Shown here in pieces: positions 36,027 through 47,829 of a stretch of 64,000 bases of DNA (the stretch's first letter is position 1; each line of letters starts with the position of its first letter). The stretch is from Rheum nobile. Taxonomy: Eukaryota > Streptophyta > Magnoliopsida > Caryophyllales > Polygonaceae. The stretch lies in assembly GCA_027886185.1 (NCBI GenBank), contig WOAB01000162.1:806001-870000 (forward strand). Reading direction: 5' to 3'. A program made the translations under genes and the position numbers. Under the pieces are notes generated by a model, which saw nothing but the letters and a program-made list of their open reading frames with translations, made no database searches and was not told the origin of the DNA.

Positions 36027-37213
36027 TCATAGGAGTATCCCTGTGACAGATCTTTTGAACAAGACATCACTTATAATGTCAAATGAGAGAGCTTGTACCT
36101 TTAGCCTTTTCGCTTCTGTTTTGTCATTGGGTAGGATGCCATCTTTTAGCCATTGGACGTAAGGTAGTGTCCAGTCATCATGACCGTTGACGATGTCTTC
36201 TTCTAGTCGGTCACCTACTTCCAGTGCGACAAGCTCTTCCAATGGTGTGCTTAGATCCTTGGGTGCTCTTGGGACAGCTGGTGTCGTGACGTGTGCCAAT
36301 GTAATGTTTGGGAATTCCTTTGGATCCAAGACGGACCCTAGGTTGGCTAGTGCGTCAGCCTGAGCGTTGAGATCTCTGGGAACCTGTCTGATGTCAAACT
36401 TTTGGAATTGGTCGATTAGTTTATTGACCACGTCCAGATAACCTATCATTATGTCGTCTTTGGCGTTGTACGATCCTTGTATTTGGTTTACGACTAAGAG
36501 GGAGTCGCAGATGACTTCGATTTCTTGAACTCTTAGGTCGCGTGCTAGAATAAGCCCAAATACGAGTGCTTCGTATTCAGCTTCGTTGTTGGTCGCATCC
36601 CATTCCCATCTTACGGCTTGGGATATCTTGTCCCCTTGTGGCGATTTTAGCACGACCCCCATCCCCGATCCTCTAGCATTTGACGCGCCATCTGTGTGGA
36701 GCTCCCACTTACCTGTTTCCTCTGTTGCGAGTAATTGTGCTGCTTCTTCGACGGCTTCTTGTTCTAGGGTCGGGCTGAAATCTACCACAAAATCAGCCAA
36801 TGCCTGGGACTTGATCGCCGTTCTGGGCTTGTATTCGATGTCGTAACCGCTGAGGTATATGGCCCATTTGGACATTCGTCCTGTGAACTCTGGTTTCCTC
36901 ATGATTGCTCTAATGGGATGGTTAGTGCGGACAATTATAGTATGAGATTCGAAATAGGGTTTGAGTTTGTTTGACGCCATTACCAGTGATAGGATGAGTT
37001 TTTCCAATGTCGAGTACCTTGTCTCCGCCGGGAGTAGCGTTCGACTGACGTAGTAGATTGGCGATTGCTTACCGTCTTCTTCTCTGACCAGCATTGCGCT
37101 TACAGCAGATTCTGACACTGCTAGGTACAATAACAGTGGCTCATCGCCTTTACGTTTGGCTAACAGTAGGGGGCTGGTTAGGTACTTCTTTAGATCTTGG
37201 AATGCGACTTCAT
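36027..37213 (-). pseudogene. Tat RNase H and second (archaeal-type) RNase H
   Basis: A 367-residue open frame (37130-36027) plus the upstream junction to RT, from which it is separated by one TAA at 37213-37215. The first RNase H segment shows YYVSRTLLPAETRYSTLEKL and IRAIMRKPEFTGRMSKWAIY. The second RNase H begins at KWELHTDGASNARGSGMGVV. It continues with NNEAEYEALVFGLILARDL, CDSLLVVNQIQGSY and RDLNAQADALANLGS, keeping the D-E-D-D residues. A second RNase H is a Tat-lineage marker. Confidence 0.9.
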
Positions 37214-37214
37214 G

Positions 37215-38035
37215 TTATTCTGTCCATTGAAAAGATTTGTTCTTTCTGAGAGCGTCGTGTAAGGGTCTACACTTGTCTGACGCCTTCGAGATGAACCTGT
37301 TTAGAGCTGCTATTCGACCTGTCAGCTTTTGTACGTCCTTGACGCATCGAGGGGATCGAAGGTTGATGATGGCTTTGACCTTCTCTGGGCTGGCTTCTAT
37401 TCCTCTTTGTGTCACCATATACCCCAAGAATTTCCCTGACGAAACTCCGAAAGAGCATTTCATAGGATTTAGTTTCATGTTATATCTTTTTAGTACCTCG
37501 AAGCTGTCGCGTAGGTGGTCGATGTGATCCTTCTTCTTTTGCGATTTGACCAACATGTCATCTATGTAGACTTCCATTGTGTCCCCAATCTGATCTTTGA
37601 ACATCTTGTTGACTAGTCGTTGATAAGTAGCCCCTGCATTTTTTAGTCCAAAGGGCATCACTTTATAACAATAAATACCTTGACTTGTGACGAATGCCAT
37701 TTTTTCTTGGTCTTCTGGTTCCATGAGGATCTGATTGTAACCACTGAACGCGTCCATAAAGGATAGCATTTCATGTCTTGTTGTCGCGTTGACCATGGCG
37801 TCGATTAGAGGGAGTGGGAAGGAGTCCTTGGGACATGCTTTGTTAAGGTTGGTGAAGTTGATGCAGACTCTCCACTTGCCAGTTTTCTTTTGGACCACGA
37901 CCACGTTGGCTAGCCACTCGGGGTAGTCGACTTCTCTTATCTTCCCTGTTTCCAGTAAGCTCCTGACTTCGTCGTCGATGATCTTATTCTGCTCGGGGAC
38001 GATCTTCCTGCGCTTCTGCTTTACAAGGGGTGAGA
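37215..38035 (-). pseudogene. Tat reverse transcriptase
   Basis: The main open frame runs 37904-37215 and can be read upstream to about 38035 (SPLVKQKRRKIVPEQNKIID). Motifs present: KWRVCINFTNLNKACPKDSF, SFMDAFSGYNQILMEP (first catalytic Asp), MPFGLKNAGATYQRLVNKMF, and VYIDDMLVKS with the YIDD active site. Then come LNPMKCSFGVSSGKFLGYMV and the thumb region. The catalytic residues look intact. The frame is lost between gag-protease and RT and stops at the RNase H junction, so the polyprotein is broken. Confidence 0.9.
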
Positions 38036-38344
38036 CGGATCCACATTTAATTTATGAGTAATAATGTTTAGAGATATCCCGACCATGTCTTCATGTGACC
38101 ACGCAAAGCAGTCATCATTAGATCAGAGAAAATCCAATATTTGTTGTCTGGTCGAGTCGTCCAGGTCCGACCCGACCCTTACCGTTGGTTTGGCTTTGAA
38201 GGATCTAGTGCAATCTCGTCGAGCTTTTCCATCTCTGGTTTGATGTATCGACTGGATCCTTCGCCGAGCTGTAATTGCTACGCGGTCTTTGGCTCGACCG
38301 CGCTCTTCATGGAGGCGACATAACATTCTTTGGCCATCCTCTGA

Positions 38345-40528
38345 TCACCCTTGATCACTTGGACTCCCCATTTGGTCGAGGAACTTGATGGTCTGATGGT
38401 ACGTAGAGGGTACTGCCTTCATCGCGTGTATCCAGGGCCTGCCAAGGATGTAGTTGTAGGGAGAAGGACAGTCTAAAACTAAGAACTTTACCTGTTGGTT
38501 TATCCCTCCGGCGTACATCGTAAGAATGATTTCGCCAATAGTGTGTTTGACTTTGCCGTTGAATCCAACCAGTGGAGTCGATTTCTTGATAAGATCATCT
38601 TCACTCAGACCCATCCCTTTGAGGGTGTCGAAGGTCAAGAGATTGGTCGAACTTCCTGTATCGATTAGTACTGTATGTATCAAACAGTTTCCAATAGACA
38701 GAGAGATTACCAGACCGTCGTGATGGTTTTCCGACCCGTCAACATCGGACTCGTCGAATGTGACCATTGGGAGGTTAGAGACCTTGGTCAGTCTGCACTC
38801 CGGCATTTCGGGTTTATTGTCTTTGCTTTCTCTCGCATGTCTTTTGGCTGCGGAGTACGTGTTCCCACATACGTCCGACCCCCCTGAAATAGTATTGATC
38901 ACTTTTGTATGGACAAGAGATAGGGGTTTATCTTGTTTTACCTGATCTCGTCGTTCCATGGTGGCTTTGGCTCGTTCTAAGATCACGTCGTGCAAGAGAC
39001 CTTGCGCAAGTAACCTGGCGACCTCTTTGCGTAATGCGATGCATTCGTCCGTCGAGTGACCATGGTCACCATGGAATTCGCACCACTTGCTCATGTCCTT
39101 CTTGACGTCTGGTCGGTCGCTCTTTCGGGGCCATCTTACTTCTTTCCCATATTTGTCAAAACTCTTGACGAGCTCCGACACGGAAACACTGAAGTTGTAA
39201 GATTGAACCCTGGGAGGCAGCGTCAGACCGTCTCTCCAATCCTGTGACCTGTCTTGGAAGGAGTTTACCTGACTTTGCTCGTTCCGACCGCGAGGGTACG
39301 GATGATGGCGTCTGTCTTGGCGATTGTCGGAGGAAGATTTGCGATCAGAATGATCGGGTCCATGGGATGCCTTTCGTGACTCGCGATCTTCTTCTAATCG
39401 TACCTCAGCCATGGTCTTGGCTTGGACGTCTTCGAAGCTTCTGCACGGGTACTTGGTAATCTCGTTGTAGAGGTTGCTATCTTTGATCAAACCTTGTCTG
39501 AAGGCTTCGATGGAGGTGGTGACATCGCAATGGGGGATCGCGACCTTCTCCTTGTTGTACCTGTTAAGATAGCTTTGGAGAGGTTCGTTATACCTTTGGG
39601 TGATTCGATAGAGATCGCTTGACTGCCTCTCGAGCCTCCGACTGCTTGTGAATTGGATTTTAAAGGAATTGACCAGGTCCGCGAACGAGGTAATTGTACC
39701 CTGAGGCAAACGCATAAACCAGGTTAGTGCGGGACCCGCGAGAGTCGTGCCGAAGCTTTTGCACATGACAACCTCGCGGCTCTCTCTTGGAACAGAAGCA
39801 TTCATTAATTTTTGTTTATAGAGAGAGATGTGATCGTCTGGATCGTTGGTGCCGTCGAAAGTCATCATGCTAGGAAGATTGAACTTCTTAGGGATCTCGA
39901 CTCCGGCGATTTCTTTGATGAACGGAGATTCTTCATATCCGTACGATGCCTCTTTCTCGATCGGTTGCGGAACTCCGGGAATTCTAGCGATGTGATCGTC
40001 GAGTGCCTTCATGTGCTGACTGAGCGTCTGTTGGACGAGGGCCAGGATATCGGGTGGATTGGTATCCTACGGTTCGTCGATTCGGGTTCCTGCTGACCCG
40101 ATCAATGTGGAGAAAGTAACATTGTAAGTCGAAAATGGATTGGCCAAAGGAGTTTGAGATGTACCCTCGGTATATCCGTGGCGTCGGACGCTTGGAGGAG
40201 TCAGCTCAGCGCTATCCATGTTAAGACGCGTCTGGATGTTGCTGTGGACGGACATTTGTCTGGATCCAGAGACCATTGATTGTACATGCGATCTAAGAGA
40301 CTCATTTTCATGAGTTAGTTGTGCGATCTCTGCCTCGGATTGGGTGGACAAGGCAGCCAAGGCTTCGGTCTTTTGACGTTGCTGGGCGAGGTCATCTTGG
40401 ATGGTAGTCATTTTTTGGGCAAGCTCTTGGAGTTGGTTCAGAGTAAGGTTTTCGGTTGTGTTTCCTTGAGTTTGGGAGTCGTCTTTGAGGCGTGGTTCCT
40501 CGGTTTTGGTAGGTGGGTTGACAGTCAT
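38345..40528 (-). pseudogene. Tat gag and aspartic protease, one internal stop
   Basis: The start at 40528 (MTVNPPTKTEEPRLK) is chosen because the longer frame begins inside the LTR. The frame runs to a TAG at 40067-40069 and then stays open, in the same frame, to 38345. The N-terminal third has a coiled coil (about 40440-40280). The retrotransposon gag domain lies near 39900-39400 (FDGTNDPDDHISLYKQKLMN, LPQGTITSFADLVNSFKIQF). A zinc-knuckle-like segment (EFHGDHGHSTDEC) is near 39070. A retropepsin follows with HTVLIDTGSSTNLLTFDTLK, whose DTG is intact, and ILGRPWIHAMKAVPS near the end. Gag forms the particle and the protease cuts the polyprotein. One nonsense codon separates the two parts. 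Confidence 0.92.
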
Positions 40529-40569
40529 GGTTGAAGGATTTTTGAGATGGTGATCAGCAAGTTGCCCCA

Positions 40570-40581
40570 CGGTGGGCGCCA
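40570..40581 (-). other. Primer-binding site of Tat element
   Basis: On the minus strand this reads TGGCGCCCACCG, three bases from the 5' LTR edge at 40585, as in the outer Gypsy element. Confidence 0.85.
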
Positions 40582-40584
40582 AAT

Positions 40585-41233
40585 TATTTTGGGGCGAAAA
40601 GATCAATCAACCTAAATCGCCTTAGACGGGGTAACGAGTCGATCAGACAGTATAGAATAAATCCAAACCAAATAAACAATCAATCACGTGTAAAATAGAA
40701 GCAAGATTGTATTATGATGTATTGATCAAGCGATAATAGAAATGAATCGAAATACAACTTATCCTTAAGGAAAAAGAGATCAGGTCTTGTCCGACCGGCT
40801 ATTCTGATGGTTCGACCGTCTGTAGTCGGATGATGTATCAAGGGAGCTAAGAGAAAACCAGTGTGCTAGTAAGCTTTTTCGAGAGCTGAGTTGATGAGTG
40901 TTGTTCGGAGACGTGTGGTCCGTCGATCATTCGTTCATGGTCTATTTATGGTATTCTTCCTTTCGTCCGTTACTGTCTTCATGAGATTCTCCATTTATTG
41001 TTGTACGTGATCTCCGGGATTCCCCTTTAATGGCATCCTAATCTTGTTCTTTGATTGGGTTACCGTTTGCCTTGGACCGAGTATTTAATGCTCTGGGCAA
41101 AATTCTCGGGGTTGGTCGGATCCCACGCGTTCGAGGAACGTCTGACGCCTCTCTTTAGTCTTCTCGGCCTACTCCTCCACTTGAATTTGGCCCAATTCGC
41201 TTACATCGGCTCAGGAACATATTGGGCCCAACA
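40585..41233 (-). repeat. 5' LTR of Tat element
   Basis: 649 bp. The plus-strand left edge is TA instead of TG (one mutation) and the right edge is GGGCCCAACA. It is followed by the CTATA duplication. Confidence 0.93.
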
Positions 41234-41238
41234 CTATA

Positions 41239-41820
41239 CAAGAACGAAAAAACGAGGTTGGATCTCCACGTCCATCTCCACAACATGCAAAGGTGATCAA
41301 TACAATTTCTGGGGTTCAGACATGTGCATCGTAACTTTCTCTGCTGATAAGCGACACACTAAGGTAAATCAGAATGAAATGTCGATGACCTCGAAGAAGC
41401 AATCTAGGGACAATATGCTAATTACTTTTGATGACATCATTGAGGGCAACAACTCTCATCATGACAACCACGTTCATTGGGGAATTTCTTGGTCAAAAGG
41501 ATTTTGGTTGACAATGGCAACTCCACTAACATCCTCATGTTGGAAGTGTTGACCAACCTTGTTCTTGGGGTAGACGACCTTATCAGAACGTCAGTCCCCT
41601 TGGTAGGCTTCAACGATGAAATCAAGCACACTATCGGTGAGGTCACATTGCCCACCTATGCAAAGATGGTCAACATGCAGACATAGTTTCTGGTACTGGA
41701 CTGCAAATCTCCAATCAACATCATTCTGGAAAGGCAATGGATTCACAAAATGAAGGCCATCTTGTCATCGTATCACAAGACGATCAAATTTCCTACCATA
41801 TGGGGAGTTCAAGAAATTAA
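41239..41820 (+). pseudogene. Gag-protease fragment of outer Gypsy element (part 3)
   Basis: Gag/protease resumes here. AKVINTISG appears near 41290. At about 41477-41686 the protease reads ILVDNGNSTNILMLEVLTNL and PLVGFNDEIKHTIGEVTLPT. The catalytic DTG/DSG triplet is DNG, so the aspartic protease would be inactive. The homology fades after about 41820. Confidence 0.85.
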
Positions 41821-42306
41821 GGGAGATCAGTCTACTACAAAGCAGTGTTACAAGTTGTCACTCAAGTTGACAACATCTCCCCAGTCGAATGCAAACAGCT
41901 TGCATAGAGGATTGTAAGACGTCGACACGATACGCCAAGCCAGAAATGCCACCTTGATCAGGTAGCGCTCGACTCCACAAAACCAGACCAAACGATCCAG
42001 ATCAGGCAGTCACTCCGACACACATCAAAGGCCCACCTGTCCGCATTTGATAATGTTCATCTTTATACATGCATATATTGTAATAATAACCTTTTTTAAT
42101 TTGTAACACTTCACGATATTAAGATTGTCTTTATGATTAGATTTCCACATGATTTAGTATATTTCTCTGAATATTTAATAATATTATATTTTCCTTTTCC
42201 AGTTTGTTTAAAAATTATAAAAGATTAAAATTAATTGATAATGAAATACAAGTTCAGAATTAAATACCACTAGTTTTTAGTTAATATCTTATAGAATTTG
42301 GTTCTA
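41821..42306. other. Gene-free stretch
   Basis: Decayed tail of the outer Gypsy element followed by AT-rich sequence. No motif recognised. Confidence 0.5.
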
Positions 42307-42755
42307 GTAAAACGGCTTATTAGAGTAAAACGGAAGTACTATTAAGGGCCATTGAATTACAAATAAATGAATGGTTGTGATTAAAAGTAATTGAATGCAT
42401 GTTTATATGGTGGAATTGAACACGCATGATTCCCATTAATTTAGGGATTTTTTTACCTAAATTATAAGAGATCCTACCCTTCCTTTTTTATTTTATTCTC
42501 TCCCTCCCAGTTAATATCGATCTCGATTGGAATCCTCTTCGACCTCGACTGAAATCGTCTTCAACTTCCGACTGGAATCGGCCACAGAGGAGGGCTTCAA
42601 CACGCCGCCGCCGCCTTCGACCTCGACTGAATCGTCTTCAACTTCCGACTGGAATCGGCCACATAGGAGGGCTTCAACACGCCGTCGTCTTCAACTTCTC
42701 TCCATCTATCAATCCATCCTCATCTTCACGTCCTTCACCCATAAACTCATCTCGC

Positions 42756-43160
42756 TGAATTCCTTCTCGGAAATCTCAGCGACCTCTCAGTTAAAACGCC
42801 ATATCTTTTTATTTACAACTCCAAAAATTCTCCAATTTTGAGGGACGAAATTAGATTTCCAGATATATCTCTGGGAGTTGGAATCACCTAATTCCGAGTC
42901 CAGACGAAAGAGAACGAGCCAGTTGAAGTCACGATAGATTTCTGGAAAGTTGCTGTCAATTCCTTCCCGAAAATCTCAGCGACCTCTCAGTTAAAATGCC
43001 ATATCTTTTGATTTACAACTCAGAAAATTCTCCAATTTTGAGGAACGAAATTAGACTTCCAGATCTAACTCTGGGAGTTGGAATCACCCAATTCCGAGTC
43101 CAGACGAAAGAGAATGAGCAAGTTGAAGTCACGCTGAATTTCTGGAAAGCTACTATCAAT
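42756..43160. repeat. Tandem duplication, ~200-bp unit, two copies
   Basis: CTCAGCGACCTCTCAGTTAA occurs at 42775 and 42975. The copies stay similar through TCTCCAATTTTGAGG, GGGAGTTGGAATCACC and AGTTGAAGTCACG. An outer 78-bp duplication (GACCTCGACTGAA at 42541 and GACCTCGACTGA at 42619) lies just to the left. Confidence 0.9.
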
Positions 43161-43339
43161 TCTTGCAGAAGTTGAAGTGCAATTCGACAGGGCACTCCGT
43201 GGTATCTGGGTTGAAACTTTCAACATCAAAGGAGAATCATGAATGTAAGTTCTTACTACTCTGAAGAAGGTGTTATTGTGTTTAATTGACAGCTTGTTCT
43301 AGGAAGTTTCAGTTTTGGTGTTTTGGGGTATTGTTTGTA

Positions 43340-44230
43340 ATTAATATTCAAATTGTTTAATGTGATATTCATACAAATGCTTGTAGGTCTCATGCATTGA
43401 ATATTTGATATTTATGATGTGATATTCACCTAAACTTTGAATAATTATCATGTGCGAATTAAACTCTGAATATTGACACTGTTTTTATGAATATCGACTA
43501 CTTACTTGTATGACTATGTGTATAAAATACGTGAATATCATCACATATGGAATGAATATCGCTATTATAGTATTCAAATTGCTTGTTGATGGTGTTGTTT
43601 GTACTGTTTGCATTTGATATTCAAATTGTTTGATGTGATATTCACTATAATGTTGTTCATATTCAGGAGGTTTTATGCGTTGAATAATTGATATTCAAAT
43701 TTTATGATATGATATTCAATATAATGTTGTTGATATTCATTATAATAATATTGTTGATATTCATTATAATAATGTTCATATTCAGGTTGATCGAACGACT
43801 GTACGACCCAAAATCGACGCGACAATATCATTGGTAAACCTTACCGCCATGAATCAAAGCTTCGAAGATATTGGGTGGTGATATTCGTGTAGTTAGTTGA
43901 TGACATTCATGTACTTGAGTGACTATATTAATGTAATTGGGTGGTGGGCGATATTCACAAAATGAGTAGTGATATTCATAAATTGAGTGGTGATATTCGT
44001 GTAAGTAAATTTGATATTCATGTGATTAATTGAGATATTTATGTAACTTAGTGTGATATTCATATTATCAAGTGGTGAAATTCATGATTTAAGTGATGAT
44101 ATTCACATTTTTAAGATATTAAATCTGCACTTATTAAATAGAAATCGATATTCAAACAAACATAAACGATATTCATTAACAAATGATTGATATTCGTGAA
44201 CATATTAACGATATTCACGAACGTTAATGG
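43340..44230. repeat. Degenerate 'gatattcatgtaattgggtgg' phrase repeat
   Basis: About 30 occurrences of GATATTCA or GATATTCG with variable 15-35 bp spacers such as taattgggtggt. It is the reverse-complement form of the 19930-20230 block. Confidence 0.85.
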
Positions 44231-44885
44231 GAGCAAAATCGATTAGAAAAGAGAATATTGTATTATTTTCTCTCTCCTGTAACAACCAAAATTAATTATT
44301 TCTTATTAATAATATCCTTATTAGGTTAGATTTGGTGGTTAGGGCTCTACCATATATCTCCTATAACCCATTAATCCAACCATCCATCAACATCAATCCG
44401 ACGCTCCAGATTAGTACTTCCGTTTTACCACAATTTCCGTTTTATCGGAGCGTGCCTCATATCTTATATATGAATATAATTTATTATACATGTGAAAATA
44501 AGACACACAAATTAATTATTTCTAACAAAAATATAACCGTGTGAAATTGTATTTTTCGAATTAATGTGAATCAATCAAATCTAAAAAAATACAATAAGAA
44601 TGTCTCACCAAATTATATTAGTAACTTAACTAATACATTAATTTAAAATTGGTACTAATTAGATATAATTTAAATATAAAATATTACTAATTAGAAAAAA
44701 AAATGAGATTGATAAGTTTTGTATAATATTATAATATATTTAATTTAAAATTTATAACTTGCACTGGTGGTATTTTTTTTTTCATAGGAGACATTAGATC
44801 GTTATCACGAAGGAGGAGCAATTCCAACTCGTGACTTTATATCAGCTAAACTGGAAAGACGATTGAAATACGAGTTATCCCTTAA

Positions 44886-45195
44886 GAGTGTGTTTGGATG
44901 GAGGGTTGTAAAGGGATTTTAAGAGGAGGGAAATAGAGGGGAACAAATTATTTTGTTTGGCTAATTTTATGGAGGGGTTTGAAGAGATTTTAATAATAAG
45001 GAAGATAAAATTTAAAGGAAAAAGAATGAAAAATGAAGGGGAAATGAATCTCACCAATTTGGTGGAATTTGGGTGAAAAATAAATTAAAACAAATCAACA
45101 ATTTTTCAAGCACATAATTTTTTTCTCACTCACCTTCATCAAACCAAATAAAAAAAATTACTCTTCATTTCTTCCACCCAAACAACAAAATTTAA
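44886..45195. mobile_element. MITE-like element with 'tttggatggagg' termini
   Basis: Left terminus GAGTGTGTTTGGATGGAGGG; right terminus, inverted, GTTGTTTGGGTGGAAG. The core is purine-rich then pyrimidine-rich, so the halves can fold. It lies directly beside the Helitron 5' end. Confidence 0.65.
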
Positions 45196-46244
45196 CTTTA
45201 TCTTTCTTTTTCAAATATGTTTTCTCCCTTTCTTTCTCTAATCCTAATCTACTATATAATAACTAAAGCAGAAAAGCAACTGAGCAGCACGCGCCCCCAT
45301 ATTGCACCCGTGTTTTCCACTGCCACGTGTCACAGCCGGAGTATTTTGCCACGTGTCAACCGTTCGCTTAATGTTGTCAATTTTTTTTTAAAACCTATGA
45401 TTCTGAGATATTCTTACCTACTTTTCTTACATAATGTCCACAGATTTGCTTTGTACGATTTTTTTTGATATCTTAATGTTTCCAAAAAAAATAAGCAATT
45501 AAAACTAAGATCTGAATAAAATCCAAAATCTGAGAGCGTTTTGGGAAAAAAATATTTTGCTGTAAATGGTGTATAAAACCTGATTTATGAAAAAAATTTC
45601 ATTCAAAACACTAAAATATAGGATCAAAATTTCGATAAATCTTGGTTAGAATATAATTACAAAACCAACCACAAATATGACAAACTAATGCACAAAACCT
45701 GCCCCACATATTACAAAACATAATAAGCAAAAGCCTGAACACAAAACCAACCATAACAGATATTACAAAACCACATATACACACATAAACCTGCACAGAA
45801 ATTACAGAATATATTGCACAACTTTTAAAACCCGTGTAAAAATTACACAATTGCATAATTTCTGAGACAATAGTCTGCTTTGTCTGTTTCCAAATGGCAG
45901 AAATTCTGCATATCATAAAACATCCATAAATTTCGCAACTGAATACAATATCTGACCAAAAAAAGCAAAGTATAATACAGAATCATTAAGAGCCTTACAG
46001 AATAGTTTATGTACAAATTTAAAATGATTACTAAGAAGATATGATATAGAAAAATCTATGTATTCCAAAAATAAAAAACATAACCATGACTACATTTATT
46101 TGTCATAGTCGTCTATAAATCTACCTTGTCAGCTATGTTAAAACCCTATACTACAACAGAATACAGACATTTAGAGGTAATTTTAAAGCACAAGTCAGTT
46201 ATTTCAAATGTAATTCTTATATCATTACAAAGAGAAATTCTATG

Positions 46245-47695
46245 TCTGTTTTGTAGGTATTCAGATTTAACATTTCAAACATAACTGACTTGGATATATT
46301 TTCTTTGTTTTAGTTTTTTCCGGGAAATCCAGAACTCAGGTACAAAGTTATTAATTCAGAACCTATATGCAACATTGACTATATAATTTTCATTCTTTCA
46401 TTGGTTATCTATTTGTCATATTCATTTACAAGGTAATTCTGAAATTGTACATGAACTTATTTTGTATTTAAATACCATGAAGTGTGTGCAAATCATAATG
46501 AGAATTCATTTTAAAAATATTATTTAGAAAGTTCAAGCAGATTATTCTCAAACAGTAGGATGAAAAACAGTAGGATGAAAGTTTGTACAGAATATGCTTA
46601 GAGAGGTTTTTAGTTTGTTCCTTTTGCTGATAAAACTTTTGCTGATAAAACTAATAACCTCTTTGAGCATAATCTACACATTATAAATACCCCTATCTGA
46701 GCATAATCTGCACACATTCTAAGTACTCCCATAAAAACGAATGATGCATTTAAATGTGAGACTAATCGTCATGGAAGAAAGAATTTAAACACTTACGTTT
46801 GTTAGGGAGTCTTCCATAACTTCCTCCTTGATGGCAAAAGTGTATTTGTTATCTGAAGACCTTAGTTGGTGGAAAGTGTATTTGGTTTAGAACCCTCGCA
46901 GAGAAAGAAGTTAAAAAAATAAGATATCTACAAATGTCATACAAAGAGAGATAAATAGAGAGAGTTCTAGAAAGATATATAGTGTAGGTAATCAGATTTA
47001 ACATTTCAAACATAACTGATTTGGATTTATTTTCTTTGTTTAAGTTTTTTCCAGGAAATCCATAACTCAGGTACAAGTTATTAATTAAGAACCTATATGC
47101 AACATTGACTATATAATTTTCATTCTTTCATTGGTTATCTATTTGTCATATTCATTTACAAGGTAATTCTGAAATTGTATATGAATTGATGTTGTATTTA
47201 AATACCATGAAGTGTGTGCAAATCATAATGAGGATTCATTTTAAATATATTATTTAGAAACATTATTTAGAAAGTTCAAGCAGATTATTCTCAAACAGTA
47301 GGATGAAAGTTTGTACATAATATGCTCAGAGAGGTTTTTAGTTTGTTCCTTTTGCTGATAAAACTAATAACCTCTCTAAGCATAATATACACACTCTAAA
47401 TACCCCTATCTGAGCATAATCTGCATATTCTAAGTACTCCCATAAAAACGAATGATGCATTTCAATGTGAGACTAATCGTCATGGAAGAAAGAATTTAAA
47501 CACTTACGTTTGTTAGGGAGTCTTCCATAACTTCCTCCTTGATTGAAAAAGTGTATTTGTTATCTGAAGACCTTAGTTGGTGGAAACCCTCGCAGAGAAA
47601 GAAGTTAAAAAAATAAGATATCTACAAATCTCATACAAATTGAGATAAATAAAGAGAGTTCTAGAAAGATAGAGATATATAGTGATATGGTAATG
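46245..47695. repeat. Tandem duplication of ~720 bp inside the Helitron
   Basis: AACATTGACTATATAATTTT occurs at 46371 and 47101 (offset 730), and GTTAGGGAGTCTTCCATAAC at 46801 and 47512 (offset 711). The copies are highly similar with small indels, for example a 19-bp duplicated piece (gttagtagg-type words) near 46550 in the first. No coding function seen. Confidence 0.9.
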
Positions 47696-47829
47696 TTAGA
47701 GAGAGATGAAGAATAGTGATTTGACACCTTTTTTACAAAAATAAAAGATAGATGTAAATAATTTGATTCCAGCATAGACTCAACAGTCAGACAAATGCAA
47801 CCAAGTAAAAACATAATGTGCATATACTC

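Larger units (their letters stand above)
31364..41233 (-). mobile_element. Gypsy/Tat LTR retrotransposon, near complete
   Basis: A 9870-bp element with LTRs 31364-32015 and 40585-41233, flanked by CTATA on both sides. On the minus strand the order is LTR, PBS, gag-protease, RT, RNase H, second RNase H, zinc/integrase, LTR, with an opposite-strand extra ORF between integrase and the 3' LTR. The dual RNase H, the TGGCGCCCACCG PBS and the antisense ORF are hallmarks of the Tat lineage (Ogre/Retand-type). By eye the LTRs differ at roughly 28 sites (about 4%), so it is not a fresh insertion. Several stops interrupt gag and pol. Confidence 0.93.
21272..41820 (+). mobile_element. Outer Gypsy/Tat-like retrotransposon, split twice
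   Basis: A PBS-like tggcgcccaccgtgg lies at 21274-21288, the same PBS as in the inner Tat element. Gag continues through three blocks: 21290-22489, 31054-31358 and 41239-41820. The breaks coincide exactly with two later insertions and their 5-bp duplications (CAATC at 22490-22494/31049-31053; CTATA at 31359-31363/41234-41238). The right half of pol and the right LTR are not visible, so it was truncated before or after these insertions. Confidence 0.85.
42307..44447. mobile_element. Mutator-like non-autonomous element with TAAAACGG-doublet TIRs
   Basis: The left end 42308-42341 has two GTAAAACGG motifs and ends in AAGTACTA. The right end 44412-44447 carries the inverted arrangement (TAGTACTTCCGTTTTAC, then CCGTTTTATC). 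Inside, from left to right, are a ~78-bp tandem duplication (42537-42700), a ~200-bp tandem duplication (about 42756-43160) and a long phrase repeat (43340-44230). I found no clear target duplication and no transposase. Confidence 0.65.
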
